From the IMG/VR virus record IMGVR_UViG_3300025009_000051, positions 119,717 to 183,716 of that record: DNA of 64,000 nucleotides. One strand, written 5' to 3'. This DNA is from a virus. Of this stretch, positions 1 through 8,794 are shown piece after piece; positions within the stretch are counted from its first letter, which is position 1; each line of letters opens with the position of its first letter. The translations under genes and the position numbers were made by a program. The notes beneath the pieces were generated by a model. The model searched no databases, was not told where the DNA came from, and worked only from the letters and a program-made list of their open reading frames with translations.

Positions 1-81
1 ATTTGATTTATTTAACACTTGAAATTGAGTGAGAGCAATATCATTTTTAGTTATCTTATTTTTTGTTTTAGTTCGTTTCAT
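1..81 (-). CDS. N-terminal part of an unidentified gene leaving the window
   Basis: An ATG at 81 opens a frame that stays open to the window edge (27 codons, starting MKRTKTKNKI, lysine-rich). It begins three bases after the stop of the M16 peptidase gene, so the two are probably co-transcribed from the late-type promoter near 1200-1217. Too little is visible to assign a function. Confidence 0.55.
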   Translation of the reverse strand, partial: MKRTKTKNKITKNDIALTQFQVLNKSN

Positions 82-84
82 ATC

Positions 85-1191
85 TTAAACAAATTCAATT
101 TTATCAATACTAAAATGAAAGTTATTAAAATATTTCTTATACACTCTAAACACATCTTCAAGAGTCATAGTATCTAAATAATTTTCTACGTACCATTCTT
201 TATCCATAAAATATTTTCCAACATTTGAAAATCTATTAATATTATCTTTAGCAAATTCAATTCTATTCAATTGTTTAAATATTCTAAATCTTTCTTCAGT
301 CAAATATTTTTCTGGATTATCTAAAACATAGTTCAATATCTTTTCTATTTTATTAGCTGATTTAATATCATCTGTAAGAGTTTGAAAATACAATACTCCT
401 TCTTTATTTGTAATTGGTTCTATCAGCATTGATAAATTATAAACCAATCCATATTTTTCTCGAATTAACTTATATAATGGACTATTCAATCCTTCACTTA
501 ACATTCCAGATATAAAATCTACAATTGCATAATCATCTTTAATAATATTCTTACTTATAGAAATAATAGATACTTTATTAAAATGATTCTTATCTTGTGG
601 TTTATAGGTTGGATTATCTTTAAATTCTATTTCTTTATAATCTTTCCTTGGTAAATATTTTATTTGTTCTTTAAATGGATATGATTGAGAAACATTTATA
701 ATAGCAGTAGGAGCAGAAAAATATTTAGAATAAAATTCATTTGCTTTTTCATATGTCAAACTTTTTAAATCTTTTATACACCCGATTGGTCCATAAAAAT
801 TTAAATACTTTCTGAATAAATGTTCATGATGGAAAAACGGTTGTTGATCAAAATAATCGGAATATTCTTGTAGAATTATGCTTTTTTCATTTAAGAATGT
901 TTTTTTATCTACATTAAATGAAGAAATATTTTCTAGAAATTTATATTTAAATCTATCTATTAATTTATCTAATCCTGTAATATGAAATGCTATTTCAGTG
1001 TTGGTCGTAAAAGCATTATTGGAAATTGCGAATTCATCAAATTTATTATATAAATGCTTATTTTGACCGTGCAGCAAATGCTCCATTAAATGACTAACTC
1101 CTCTAAATCCTATTTCTTCATTTTGAGTGGCACCATTATAAAGTATATAGAATCCAGCTAATTGAGTTTGTGACGAAATATTATATATCAT
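85..1191 (-). CDS. M16 (insulinase/pitrilysin-like) zinc peptidase
   Basis: A 368-residue single-unit M16 peptidase. The inverted zinc motif HxxEH is seen as H34-L-M-E37-H38, followed about 70 residues later by the expected acidic ligand near E109 (ILQEYSD). The C-terminal half carries the family-typical segment LIREKYGLVYN that helps close the active-site chamber. M16 enzymes usually act as two such halves or as dimers on peptides or unfolded segments. No signal peptide is seen, so it acts in the cytoplasm or on the virion. The gene has its own late-type promoter immediately upstream, which points to a late role such as processing a virion or host protein; that role is inference. M16 peptidases are unusual in phages. 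Confidence 0.85.
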   Translation of the reverse strand: MIYNISSQTQLAGFYILYNGATQNEEIGFRGVSHLMEHLLHGQNKHLYNKFDEFAISNNAFTTNTEIAFHITGLDKLIDRFKYKFLENISSFNVDKKTFLNEKSIILQEYSDYFDQQPFFHHEHLFRKYLNFYGPIGCIKDLKSLTYEKANEFYSKYFSAPTAIINVSQSYPFKEQIKYLPRKDYKEIEFKDNPTYKPQDKNHFNKVSIISISKNIIKDDYAIVDFISGMLSEGLNSPLYKLIREKYGLVYNLSMLIEPITNKEGVLYFQTLTDDIKSANKIEKILNYVLDNPEKYLTEERFRIFKQLNRIEFAKDNINRFSNVGKYFMDKEWYVENYLDTMTLEDVFRVYKKYFNNFHFSIDKIEFV

Positions 1192-1199
1192 TTTATTTT

Positions 1200-1217
1200 T
1201 ATTAATAAATATAAAAT
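1200..1217 (-). promoter_or_regulatory. Late-type promoter for the M16 peptidase gene
   Basis: On the minus strand the gap reads TTTTATATTTATTAATAAA, matching the motif found before the plus-strand virion genes, and ends about 10 bases before the ATG at 1191. Confidence 0.6.
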
Positions 1218-1513
1218 TAATTTAAAATTTTAATTCTTTTAGCTAAATACCAAATTCCACCTTGCTTCTCAGGTCTATTCATTACAATTGGATTATCTTC
1301 AATTTCTACTTTCATCCAAACTCTATTTTTCATAGATAAATGCGGAGCATTCGGTGAACCAGTACAATGCCAATAAGGTCTTATTTTAAAATTTTTAGTT
1401 GGAATATTTTCTGCTTCTAACCATTCATTTACAGGTAATCTTCTTGTATTATTGATGAATAAAGAAGTGATGTTTCCATCTTTTAATTTTCTAAATAATT
1501 TATATGCAATCAT
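1217..1513 (-). CDS. Conserved phage protein of unknown function
   Basis: 98 residues. The pattern of an N-terminal AYKLFR, a central LPVNEWLEAE, PYWHCTGSPNAPHLS and a C-terminal basic AKRIKIL is one I recognise as recurring in phage and prophage hypothetical proteins, but no function is known to me. The conserved WHC/PHLS centre could be a small catalytic or binding site. It overlaps the upstream gene by ATGA, indicating translational coupling. Confidence 0.75.
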   Translation of the reverse strand: MIAYKLFRKLKDGNITSLFINNTRRLPVNEWLEAENIPTKNFKIRPYWHCTGSPNAPHLSMKNRVWMKVEIEDNPIVMNRPEKQGGIWYLAKRIKILN

Positions 1514-1797
1514 CTTCTCATCATTTTTTTAATTGCCTCTTTAGATTGTATAGATGTTTTGACATCTATAAATTTTTGTTTTTCTTTTTTAGTTAATATT
1601 TTTTTAAAATTTTTAGAGATTGGATTAATACCAATTATTGATCTTTGCCCCGTTTCAATATTCGTCCAATTTATTGGATTAGAATCAGTCGGAAAATTTT
1701 CATAAAGAAATTGTTCCAATTTGCATGCTTCATCAAAAGAATATAACCCTCCGATATGTTTGTTTAAAAATTGTAATTTTGATTCTATGATTACCAT
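1510..1797 (-). CDS. Hypothetical protein, 95 aa
   Basis: The ATG at 1797 shares bases with the stop of the upstream gene (TAATG), so it is preferred over a start three codons earlier. The product has a lysine-rich C-terminal third (KKILTKKEKQKF...). Not recognised. Confidence 0.65.
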   Translation of the reverse strand: MVIIESKLQFLNKHIGGLYSFDEACKLEQFLYENFPTDSNPINWTNIETGQRSIIGINPISKNFKKILTKKEKQKFIDVKTSIQSKEAIKKMMRR

Positions 1798-1994
1798 TAC
1801 AAACAAATTTTAAATAACTCAATATATTTAATTGTTTTATCTAGACATTCGGCTATTTTCAAAGTATCTTCTTGTTCTTTAGGTTTATGCCACATTAATT
1901 GACCCGTATTTTGTAATATATTCCTTTCATCATTTAACCATTTCAATAGGTCTATTGCGAGCATATTAGAATTGTTTTCTTGTTTTGTTGACAT
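1797..1994 (-). CDS. Hypothetical protein, 65 aa
   Basis: Small soluble protein, probably helical (LAIDLLKWLNDERNIL; TIKYIELFKICL). It sits in a tightly packed minus-strand run with its neighbours. Not recognised. Confidence 0.6.
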   Translation of the reverse strand: MSTKQENNSNMLAIDLLKWLNDERNILQNTGQLMWHKPKEQEDTLKIAECLDKTIKYIELFKICL

Positions 1995-2005
1995 AATTTT
2001 ATTAT

Positions 2006-2224
2006 TTATTCTAAAAGATGATTTGTCAATAATAAATAAGTATTTTTAAGATCCTCTAATGAAGTCAATCTTTTAATTGGAAAAGTTTCTCCTGTCACTT
2101 CATCATACTCTGAAAATACCCATCCTTTTCCATCGTGTTCTATACAATAGTCATTATCATAAAATAAGACATCTGATTCTTTATTAAAATAGTTTAATGA
2201 TTCTATTTCTTTTTTAGTTAGCAT
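2006..2224 (-). CDS. Hypothetical protein, 72 aa
   Basis: Acidic small protein with aromatic clusters (VLFYDNDYCIEHDGKGWVF). It starts directly after the helicase stop (TAAATG), so it is the distal cistron of the helicase/protease operon. Not recognised. Confidence 0.65.
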   Translation of the reverse strand: MLTKKEIESLNYFNKESDVLFYDNDYCIEHDGKGWVFSEYDEVTGETFPIKRLTSLEDLKNTYLLLTNHLLE

Positions 2225-3973
2225 TTATTTGATTAATTGATTGATTATGTCTTTAAAAATTGATTGTTTTTTATTTCCAATATATTTTGCTTCATATTTT
2301 ATTCCAGCATTTATTGCATTTGTTATTACCATTTTATCTTCTAATACATCATACATATTAATATCAAATGTATCTGCTCCGAGAAGGTAATATATGTTTG
2401 CAACATTTTCTTGGCCCATCCTATGAATTCTATCCTCCAGCTGCAAAAGATCGTCTGGCATCCAGCTTAATTCTACAACTGCTAAATTTGAAGCGGCTGT
2501 TAGATTAAATCCAACTTTACCACTATCTATATTTAAAACGATTAATTTTTCATTTGGATCATCTTGAAATTTTTGTACATATTCTTGTCTTTGTTCAACA
2601 GGTGTACCACCATAAATTCTATTACATTTAAAATGATCTGCTATTGAATCCAAGATCGCCACATGATAAGCGAAACAAACCAGCTTTTGCCCACTTTGCA
2701 AAAAAGTATATATCCATTCAATAACATTGTTTAATTTTCCATGGGCGGTTAATTGTCTTAAATAATTTGCTCGAATTAATGCTTCATATTTTGATACTTT
2801 ATTAATTGCTTCTATCTTCTCTAATTTAGAATTTAAAGCATTTAGAACTGTAGGTATTTCATCATCATTTATATCTTCATTTACTACTTTATTTTTTAAA
2901 ATAAAATTAACCAAATCTCTTTTAGCTAATTCATATTCTTTTCTATTATCAATGTCTAAATATACAATAGAACGAACTTTATCAGGTAATTCTTTTAATA
3001 CATCTTTTTTATTTCTTCTGATATAACAAACTTGTCGTAATTTTTCGTGTAATTCTTCAAGATTACTTGCTCCATATTCCCACCCATAATATCCTTCTTT
3101 AGCATCGCAGTATCTTAATTTAAAATTTTGAGAACCTCCAAAATCTTGTAATCTATCTAATATTTTTAATTGATGTACCAAATCTAAAGGAGCATCTCCC
3201 GTAGGAGTTCCTGTCAATAACATTTTATATTCTACTTTTCTGGATAGTGTGAATACAGCTTTAGATCTTTGTGATTTATGTGATTTGACGAAATGTGATT
3301 CATCTACTATCAATAATTTTATTTTTTTCTTTTCTAATATTTTTAAATACTTTGTCAAAGCTTGATAATGAATGATGATTATATCTGCTTCAAAATTATC
3401 TTTTTTATTATTTCGTATAACAGATATTCTTTCTTTATCAATATCAATCCATTTTAATATTTCATAATACCAATTTAATTTTAAACTATTTGGACATATA
3501 ATGGTAATAGGATATTTACCTAATGTAAAAAAAGAAGCAATTGCTTGAGGAGTTTTACCTAATCCTTGTTCATCGCCTAATAATACTCTTTTATTTTTAA
3601 GAATGTATTGAACCCCAGCAGCTTGAAAAGGTCTTAAGGTTAGTTTTAAATTTGGTATTATAAAATCAGTAGATTCGGCAGCACTTAAAATTTTATTTTC
3701 TTTGTTCAGTTCTTTTAATTGTTCTACAAATACCTTAAATTCTAAAGGAGTTTCAAAATTATAATAAGAACAAAAAGCATCTAGATATTCAAGAGTAGTT
3801 TTATTTAAAGGAACTTCCCAAAAATATTCATTCCAATTAAATTTTCTACCGGGTATTTTTTTAATATTTTCTTTTAATTCAGCAGACATTTCATCATTAA
3901 AGAAATGAGGATAATGAATGGTAACATAATGTTTTTTTCTTCTTTCAATTAATTTTATATGATAATCGCTCAT
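2225..3973 (-). CDS. SNF2-family (SMARCAL1/UvsW-like) DNA helicase
   Basis: 582-residue superfamily 2 translocase. Motif I is GDEQGLGKT (133-141), motif II is DESH (224-227), motif III is TGTP (254-257). The C-terminal RecA lobe holds DSGKVGFNLTAAS and motif VI DRIHRMGQ. The N-terminal ~75 residues with IPGRKFNWNEYFWEVPL resemble the HARP-type fork-binding segment of SMARCAL1-like enzymes. Such proteins anneal single strands and remodel forks; T4 UvsW plays this part in recombination-dependent replication. It overlaps the upstream protease gene by ATGA, so the two are translationally coupled. Confidence 0.9.
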   Translation of the reverse strand: MSDYHIKLIERRKKHYVTIHYPHFFNDEMSAELKENIKKIPGRKFNWNEYFWEVPLNKTTLEYLDAFCSYYNFETPLEFKVFVEQLKELNKENKILSAAESTDFIIPNLKLTLRPFQAAGVQYILKNKRVLLGDEQGLGKTPQAIASFFTLGKYPITIICPNSLKLNWYYEILKWIDIDKERISVIRNNKKDNFEADIIIIHYQALTKYLKILEKKKIKLLIVDESHFVKSHKSQRSKAVFTLSRKVEYKMLLTGTPTGDAPLDLVHQLKILDRLQDFGGSQNFKLRYCDAKEGYYGWEYGASNLEELHEKLRQVCYIRRNKKDVLKELPDKVRSIVYLDIDNRKEYELAKRDLVNFILKNKVVNEDINDDEIPTVLNALNSKLEKIEAINKVSKYEALIRANYLRQLTAHGKLNNVIEWIYTFLQSGQKLVCFAYHVAILDSIADHFKCNRIYGGTPVEQRQEYVQKFQDDPNEKLIVLNIDSGKVGFNLTAASNLAVVELSWMPDDLLQLEDRIHRMGQENVANIYYLLGADTFDINMYDVLEDKMVITNAINAGIKYEAKYIGNKKQSIFKDIINQLIK

Positions 3974-5886
3974 TTAATCTTTTTCTTAAATTTTTCTGGT
4001 AAGTAATCAAAATATGCGTCTTTAGATTTTACTTCTGATAATTCTGTTTCATATCCATTTTCTTGTAAAATATTAATCACATCTTCAGATAAAAGTAGAG
4101 TATTTTCAAATAATTTTTCTGCTATTAATTCTACTAACTGTTTATAATCTTTAATGAGTTTTTCAGTTTCTTTGGAACATTCTTTTATTATTTTTCTTAT
4201 CTCTTTATTCTGTTCTTTGATAGAAGAATAAGCATATTCAGATTCTTGTTTATTTTGAACATAAATTAAATCATCATTTAATCCGTGCTTATAAATTAAT
4301 GCAGCCAAATTTGTAGCAGAAGAAATATCGGACGCAGTTCCAGTTGAAATGTTTTCACTCCCAAAAAATATTTTCTCTGATATTGGTCCAGCTAAATAAC
4401 ATTTTATTTTTGATAATATTAATTTTTTGTTTGATTCATGATCCGGATATTCAGTAAAAGTTAATCCAAGACTATCTGCATCTTTATCTTGTAATGCGAT
4501 ATATTTTGGAATTAATTTGGTATCAATAATATTTACTACCGCGTGCGCGGCCTCATGTATAGAAGTAATGTATTTAATATTTTTATCAATTGAAATCGAA
4601 TCAGAAATATATGGTTTTATAATCCATTGATCATTTTTAAACAAAAGAATATTATTATTCTCTTTGTCATAATCTAAGCTTGAAGAAGTTGTATTTTCTT
4701 CTAATAATTCACTGATAATTAATTCTTCAACATACTGTTTTATATTTTTCTTTATTCTCATTCCTTGAGTAGGAAATACAAATTTGTCATATAAAAAATC
4801 TACAAAATTATCACTATATTTAAATTCAATTAATTTTATTTCTGATAAGAGTTTTTTAATTACTTTGATATAATCTTCTCTTTTAAATGAATAATAAATA
4901 ATATGATTGTGACCTAATCTCGCAATGTGTTCTGGATTAAAATATGTTAATAACGCATCTTTAATATTTTTAATAGTGATTTTAGAAGTAATATCATACA
5001 ACATATCCGCGGGTATCTTTTCAAATTCAAAACTCATGGTATATAATTGATCCAAATTACCAATCACAAATATCAAACTTTTTCTTAAATCATATACTTT
5101 TGGTTTTAAATCTAGAATAGCATGTTTAGTTAAAATATCAATTATTTCTTTGATAGAGTATTCTTTTTTTCTATTTTCTAATAACTTTCTATATTCTAAT
5201 CTATGATGAATTTTTATTTGCCTTAAAAATTCATCATATATAAAAGATTTTCTTTTTTCTTTTAGTGAAATTGTTTTTCGTTTAGTAATATTAATGTTAG
5301 ATCCATAATCATATTCAAGTAATAAATCAAAATATTCAGAATAATTTTCTTCAGGTATTATATTTTTATTTAATTCAATTCCTCTATTTTGTATTTCTTC
5401 TAAAAATTTAATAAATTCTTTAATGCTCGAATGTGAACTATTATACATTGAAACAGTTTCTCCGGTATCTATAAACTTCCAAATAAAACTTTTATTTGAA
5501 TTGCTTTCGATATTATATTGATTTCTTATTGCCGCATATTGAATGTCATCAAATACTATTATTGGAGTATTTGTGTCATACATATAACTCATCTTATCAA
5601 ACTTATAATATAAAGTACCATCGTCTTCATGATAAGAAGGAGCCATATCAAAAGAAGAATATAAATGAGATAAATCCAATTTTTTAACTAAAGAAGATAT
5701 CAACTCACTTTTACCTACCCCTGTCATTCCCCATAAATTTATAATGGTAGGAAATGTTTGCTTATCTCGATATAGAAACCAAGGTTTAATGAAATTAATT
5801 AATTGATCAATTTGATAATCAATTCCGACAAATTCTTCTTTTAATTCTTTTTTGACTGTTTCTAATAAAATTATTTTTTCTTGCAT
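3970..5886 (-). CDS. FtsH-like protein: AAA+ ATPase fused to an M41 metalloprotease domain
   Basis: 638 residues. The N-terminal AAA+ module has Walker A GMTGVGKS (53-60) and a Walker B-like IIVFDD near 110. The C-terminal M41 peptidase has H444-E-A-A-H448, and its third zinc ligand lies in STGTASDISSATNLA (D520), nearly identical in pattern to FtsH. Unlike bacterial FtsH there are no transmembrane segments, and the long region between ATPase and peptidase does not look like the usual second-region-of-homology block. It is therefore a soluble, diverged FtsH-type protease. It is coupled to a SNF2 helicase downstream and preceded by another AAA+ ATPase. Target proteins are unknown; host-factor or defence-protein degradation is inference. 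Confidence 0.85.
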   Translation of the reverse strand: MQEKIILLETVKKELKEEFVGIDYQIDQLINFIKPWFLYRDKQTFPTIINLWGMTGVGKSELISSLVKKLDLSHLYSSFDMAPSYHEDDGTLYYKFDKMSYMYDTNTPIIVFDDIQYAAIRNQYNIESNSNKSFIWKFIDTGETVSMYNSSHSSIKEFIKFLEEIQNRGIELNKNIIPEENYSEYFDLLLEYDYGSNINITKRKTISLKEKRKSFIYDEFLRQIKIHHRLEYRKLLENRKKEYSIKEIIDILTKHAILDLKPKVYDLRKSLIFVIGNLDQLYTMSFEFEKIPADMLYDITSKITIKNIKDALLTYFNPEHIARLGHNHIIYYSFKREDYIKVIKKLLSEIKLIEFKYSDNFVDFLYDKFVFPTQGMRIKKNIKQYVEELIISELLEENTTSSSLDYDKENNNILLFKNDQWIIKPYISDSISIDKNIKYITSIHEAAHAVVNIIDTKLIPKYIALQDKDADSLGLTFTEYPDHESNKKLILSKIKCYLAGPISEKIFFGSENISTGTASDISSATNLAALIYKHGLNDDLIYVQNKQESEYAYSSIKEQNKEIRKIIKECSKETEKLIKDYKQLVELIAEKLFENTLLLSEDVINILQENGYETELSEVKSKDAYFDYLPEKFKKKIK

Positions 5887-5899
5887 TGTTTAAATTTAA

Positions 5900-7192
5900 T
5901 TAAAAATGTGTTGGTATATCATCAATCGTAATTATTTCTGCAGCTTTAAGAAATCCAATATCAGTTTTTACCTTGCCTACCATCTTGCTATTTTGTTTAG
6001 AATACTCAGGAAGTTTATCAAAAATTTCTGTCATTATTTTTACTGTTTCGGCTAAAATTTCGAGAGTTATATCTTTTTGATTTGCCACTGCATATGAAAG
6101 AGAAGCGTTTACTAATTCTCGAATTTGTGCTCCTGTCAAATTATTAACTATACTTATAATTAATTTTTCTTTCTGTAAATCTTCATTTGAATATATTCCT
6201 TTAGCATACAATTTAAAACAATTATAAGCATACTCGCCTGTCAACGACCCCATGTGTATTATTTTATCAATTCTTCCAGGACGCTTTAAAATTCTATTTT
6301 CTATTACTTCTGGATAATTTGTTGACATTAATATATATGCTCCTTCTACCATTCTTGGTTGGTCCATACCATCTAATACATTTAATAAGGTAGATCCTCC
6401 TTCATTTAATATATATTCCGCATCTTCAAAAATAAGTAGAGTGGATACTTTATACTTCTTGCACAGTTGTAAATGACCAACAACCACTCGCATATTATTT
6501 GCATAAATTACACATTTTTCTTTGGCATATTTTTGAGCTAATTTTATTCCTGTAATTGTTTTACCTGTTCCGGGTTCTCCAATAATTAATCCTTTTCTAA
6601 TTCCGGGCATATTAAATCTTGTAAATAATTCAACATTGTTGAAATAAAAATCAATATCCTTTTCTATTATACTAAAATTTTGATGAATTACTTCGTTGCT
6701 AAACAGTTTATCTTTTTTGGTATATATCAATTGGCCGGTTCCTGTCATTTGAAGATCATATATTCCTACTTTTGGTTTTTGCGAAAGTCGAAACACTTGT
6801 TCAGACATTTTTAAATATTTCATCCAAGTTTCTTTTTCTCCAACCACAAGTGATTCAACTCCTCCTGTTTTCTTTAGTCCTGACCACCAGTATGAAAACA
6901 ATAAAAATGAATCATCAGAAAAAACAACTTTAAAAATTCCAGTCTTATCTGTGGCTGAAATTGCTTTCTTTTTATTTAATTTTACATTAATCGAAAAACA
7001 TGGAATCACTTGAGAAGAAATTGGAATTATGTCTTTAACATATAATTTTTTCCGTTTAGAAAATATTTTAAGATTTTCTAATTCTGAATACCCCATTCTA
7101 TAAGAATAATCCGCAATCAGAAAATCTTTAGTTGGTTTAATACTTCTATACAATTCCATTAATTCTTTATTTACACTCTGCAACTTTGTCAT
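5900..7192 (-). CDS. AAA+ ATPase of the FtsH/Cdc48-like clade, no protease domain
   Basis: 430 residues. Walker A GEPGTGKT (205-212), Walker B LLIFEDAE (252-259), sensor-1 STN (about 290-292) and the arginine-finger loop RPGR (304-307) are all present, so it should be an active hexameric unfoldase or remodeller. The first 200 residues form an unrecognised substrate or adaptor domain. It lies 14 bases upstream of the M41 protease gene in the same direction, suggesting the two work together, for example as unfoldase and protease or as separate assembly factors. Confidence 0.85.
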   Translation of the reverse strand: MTKLQSVNKELMELYRSIKPTKDFLIADYSYRMGYSELENLKIFSKRKKLYVKDIIPISSQVIPCFSINVKLNKKKAISATDKTGIFKVVFSDDSFLLFSYWWSGLKKTGGVESLVVGEKETWMKYLKMSEQVFRLSQKPKVGIYDLQMTGTGQLIYTKKDKLFSNEVIHQNFSIIEKDIDFYFNNVELFTRFNMPGIRKGLIIGEPGTGKTITGIKLAQKYAKEKCVIYANNMRVVVGHLQLCKKYKVSTLLIFEDAEYILNEGGSTLLNVLDGMDQPRMVEGAYILMSTNYPEVIENRILKRPGRIDKIIHMGSLTGEYAYNCFKLYAKGIYSNEDLQKEKLIISIVNNLTGAQIRELVNASLSYAVANQKDITLEILAETVKIMTEIFDKLPEYSKQNSKMVGKVKTDIGFLKAAEIITIDDIPTHF

Positions 7193-7556
7193 AATTTCTT
7201 ATTATTTCAGTTTTTAATTTTAATTCTCCTAATTCAGTTAAATTATATATAATTTCATCCTTTATTTTATTACAGGTATATTTTCCTCCAAATGATCCGA
7301 CAGAGTTAGTAATGGTAAGAAAAAATCTATGATACACAATGTGTTCTGACTTCATAAGAATATACAATCCTAATTCAAAAATACCGTTACAAATTAAAGA
7401 ATTTAAAAGAAGAGTATCTTTAGAATTAGAAGTGTATATTTCTACATATGGAGATCTTTCAGAATAACTTATTTTCTTTATTGATAGAATTTGAAAAGGT
7501 ATTTTATTCTTTTCTATTTTTACAATAAAGACAGATGGAATTTCATTTATTGTCAT
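7167..7556 (-). CDS. Hypothetical protein, 129 aa
   Basis: The gene overlaps the start of the AAA+ ATPase gene by 26 bases, so translation is probably coupled and it may be a partner of the ATPase. The product is rich in beta-type residues. No motif recognised. Confidence 0.7.
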   Translation of the reverse strand: MTINEIPSVFIVKIEKNKIPFQILSIKKISYSERSPYVEIYTSNSKDTLLLNSLICNGIFELGLYILMKSEHIVYHRFFLTITNSVGSFGGKYTCNKIKDEIIYNLTELGELKLKTEIIRNYDKVAECK

Positions 7557-7565
7557 ATGATTCTT

Positions 7566-7817
7566 CTACCATCTTTTATTTTTGAGTGGCATGGTACGAT
7601 ATGCTTCCCAAACTCGACTTCTTAAATTCTTATCAGAAGTGTAAAGTTGCAATGCTCTTGATAAAGATATTTTTCTTCCTTTATCTTTTACTCGAGTGTC
7701 ATCTACACTACATTGAGCGGAAGCGGCTACGATTAATTCATTGGCTTCATAAATTCTACAATAAGTGATTCGGTCTTCATATGACCACTTAATTTTTAAA
7801 TTTTCGATTTTTAACAT
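7566..7817 (-). CDS. Hypothetical protein, 83 aa
   Basis: Basic, Trp- and Arg-containing small protein ending KNKRW, with the conserved-looking segment SLSRALQLYTSDKNLRSRVWEAYRTM. The leader immediately before the ATG is nearly identical to that of the next gene upstream (see repeat at 7818-7844 and 8056-8082). Not recognised. Confidence 0.65.
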   Translation of the reverse strand: MLKIENLKIKWSYEDRITYCRIYEANELIVAASAQCSVDDTRVKDKGRKISLSRALQLYTSDKNLRSRVWEAYRTMPLKNKRW

Positions 7818-7844
7818 AACAGTATATTTTTAAATTGTGAATTT
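7818..7844 (-). repeat. Duplicated translation-leader sequence, copy 1
   Basis: The bases just before the ATG at 7817 (minus strand CAATTTAAAAATATACTGT) recur before the ATG at 8055. Both genes also begin ATGTTA. Either the leader was duplicated with its gene start or it is a shared translation or regulatory signal. Confidence 0.5.
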
Positions 7845-8055
7845 AATATTCGGAATTTATAAGAAATTCTTCAACATCCTTTACACTAAAACATCTTGCG
7901 AATTTACCTGTATTTTCATTTAATACTATCACAAAATCAAGTGCACCGTAATTAAACGCCAATTTAGCTGCTTCAATATCAAATACACATAAAGCATTAT
8001 ATTTTGGCATTACTGGCTGGCAATCTGAATATTTTTCATCTAGAATTCTTAACAT
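7843..8055 (-). CDS. Hypothetical protein, 70 aa
   Basis: Small protein with a hydrophobic core (NALCVFDIEAAKLAFNYGALDFVIVL) that could be one compact alpha/beta domain. It is the first gene downstream of a good host-type promoter at 8102-8133. Not recognised. Confidence 0.65.
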   Translation of the reverse strand: MLRILDEKYSDCQPVMPKYNALCVFDIEAAKLAFNYGALDFVIVLNENTGKFARCFSVKDVEEFLINSEY

Positions 8056-8096
8056 GACAGTATATTTTTAAATTGCGAATTGCGAATTGTGAATTC
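8056..8096 (-). repeat. Duplicated translation-leader, copy 2, with tandem AATTGCG units
   Basis: Same leader as at 7818-7844, followed away from the gene by three tandem near-copies of the 7-mer AATTGCG (AATTGCG, AATTGCG, AATTGTG) on the plus strand. It lies between the ATG and the promoter at 8102-8133, so it is part of the 5' untranslated region. Confidence 0.5.
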
Positions 8097-8101
8097 TTTT
8101 A

Positions 8102-8133
8102 CAAATGTAAATAATTTTTTTGATATTAACAAA
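8102..8133 (-). promoter_or_regulatory. Bacteroidota-type promoter (TTTG-N20-TACATTTG)
   Basis: On the minus strand TTTG is followed by 20 bases and TACATTTG, matching the -33/-7 consensus of Bacteroidota primary sigma promoters. It should drive the genes at 7843-8055 and below. Confidence 0.75.
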
Positions 8134-8410
8134 TTGAATTTGCGATTGCACTATCGTTTGCATAGAAATTCTTTGCTAATTGTATTTCTTGTAATTTTAT
8201 TTTATAAGATTCTTTTATTTGATCAATAACTTCATCAAAATGTTTGCTTGCATTTGCATCAAAGGTAGCCTCTGTAGGATGATCATAATTTCCTTTAAAT
8301 TCCACTTCAAACCCATTTTCTCGTAAAAAATTCTTTAATAATAATATCATTCTAGATTTGCCAGAATTATATTGGCCAGATACTGTAATAATTAAATCTT
8401 TCTTTTCCAT
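8126..8410 (-). CDS. Small P-loop protein, kinase-like fragment
   Basis: 94 residues. The N-terminus reads LIITVSGQYNSGKSRM, a Walker A-like GxxxxGKS loop after a beta strand, followed by a second strand (FEVEFKG). No Walker B or lid is seen, so this is either a minimal P-loop NTPase or a nucleotide-binding regulator. It is short relative to phage NMP kinases (about 150-240 aa). Confidence 0.6.
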   Translation of the reverse strand: MEKKDLIITVSGQYNSGKSRMILLLKNFLRENGFEVEFKGNYDHPTEATFDANASKHFDEVIDQIKESYKIKLQEIQLAKNFYANDSAIANSIC

Positions 8411-8428
8411 TTCTTAATTTTTTATTAT

Positions 8429-8794
8429 TTATAATATACGATTTCCATGCAGAATAACAAAATATAATTTATCTGGTTCTGCTCCCCATTCTGGATTTCC
8501 CGTTCTTATTTCAATTCCCCTATGTTCATATTTTAAAATTCTTTCTAAATCAGTTGATTTTGGGTAGCCTAACGTCATTGTGTTACAATCAAATGTTTTT
8601 GGATTTATGCTACCTTTATTCAAAACTTCTTTGAGTTCGTTTAGTTGTAATGGGTATTTGTTCATATCCCAAGAAAAATCTTTTGTAAGTCGTTTAATCC
8701 AGTATGTATTTATCTCTCTATAATCTTCAGTTTTAATTCCTGATTTTGTCAATTCAAACCATTTAGTTTTTAATGCTAATTGTAGATTTTTCAT
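8429..8794 (-). CDS. ASCH-domain (PUA-like) protein
   Basis: 121 residues. The signature LALKTKWFELTKSGIKTEDYREIN near the N-terminus and the C-terminal GNPEWGAEPDKLYFVI strand fit the ASCH fold, which binds or hydrolyses modified nucleosides or RNA. Its exact ligand cannot be read. It overlaps the upstream gene by ATGA. Confidence 0.75.
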   Translation of the reverse strand: MKNLQLALKTKWFELTKSGIKTEDYREINTYWIKRLTKDFSWDMNKYPLQLNELKEVLNKGSINPKTFDCNTMTLGYPKSTDLERILKYEHRGIEIRTGNPEWGAEPDKLYFVILHGNRIL

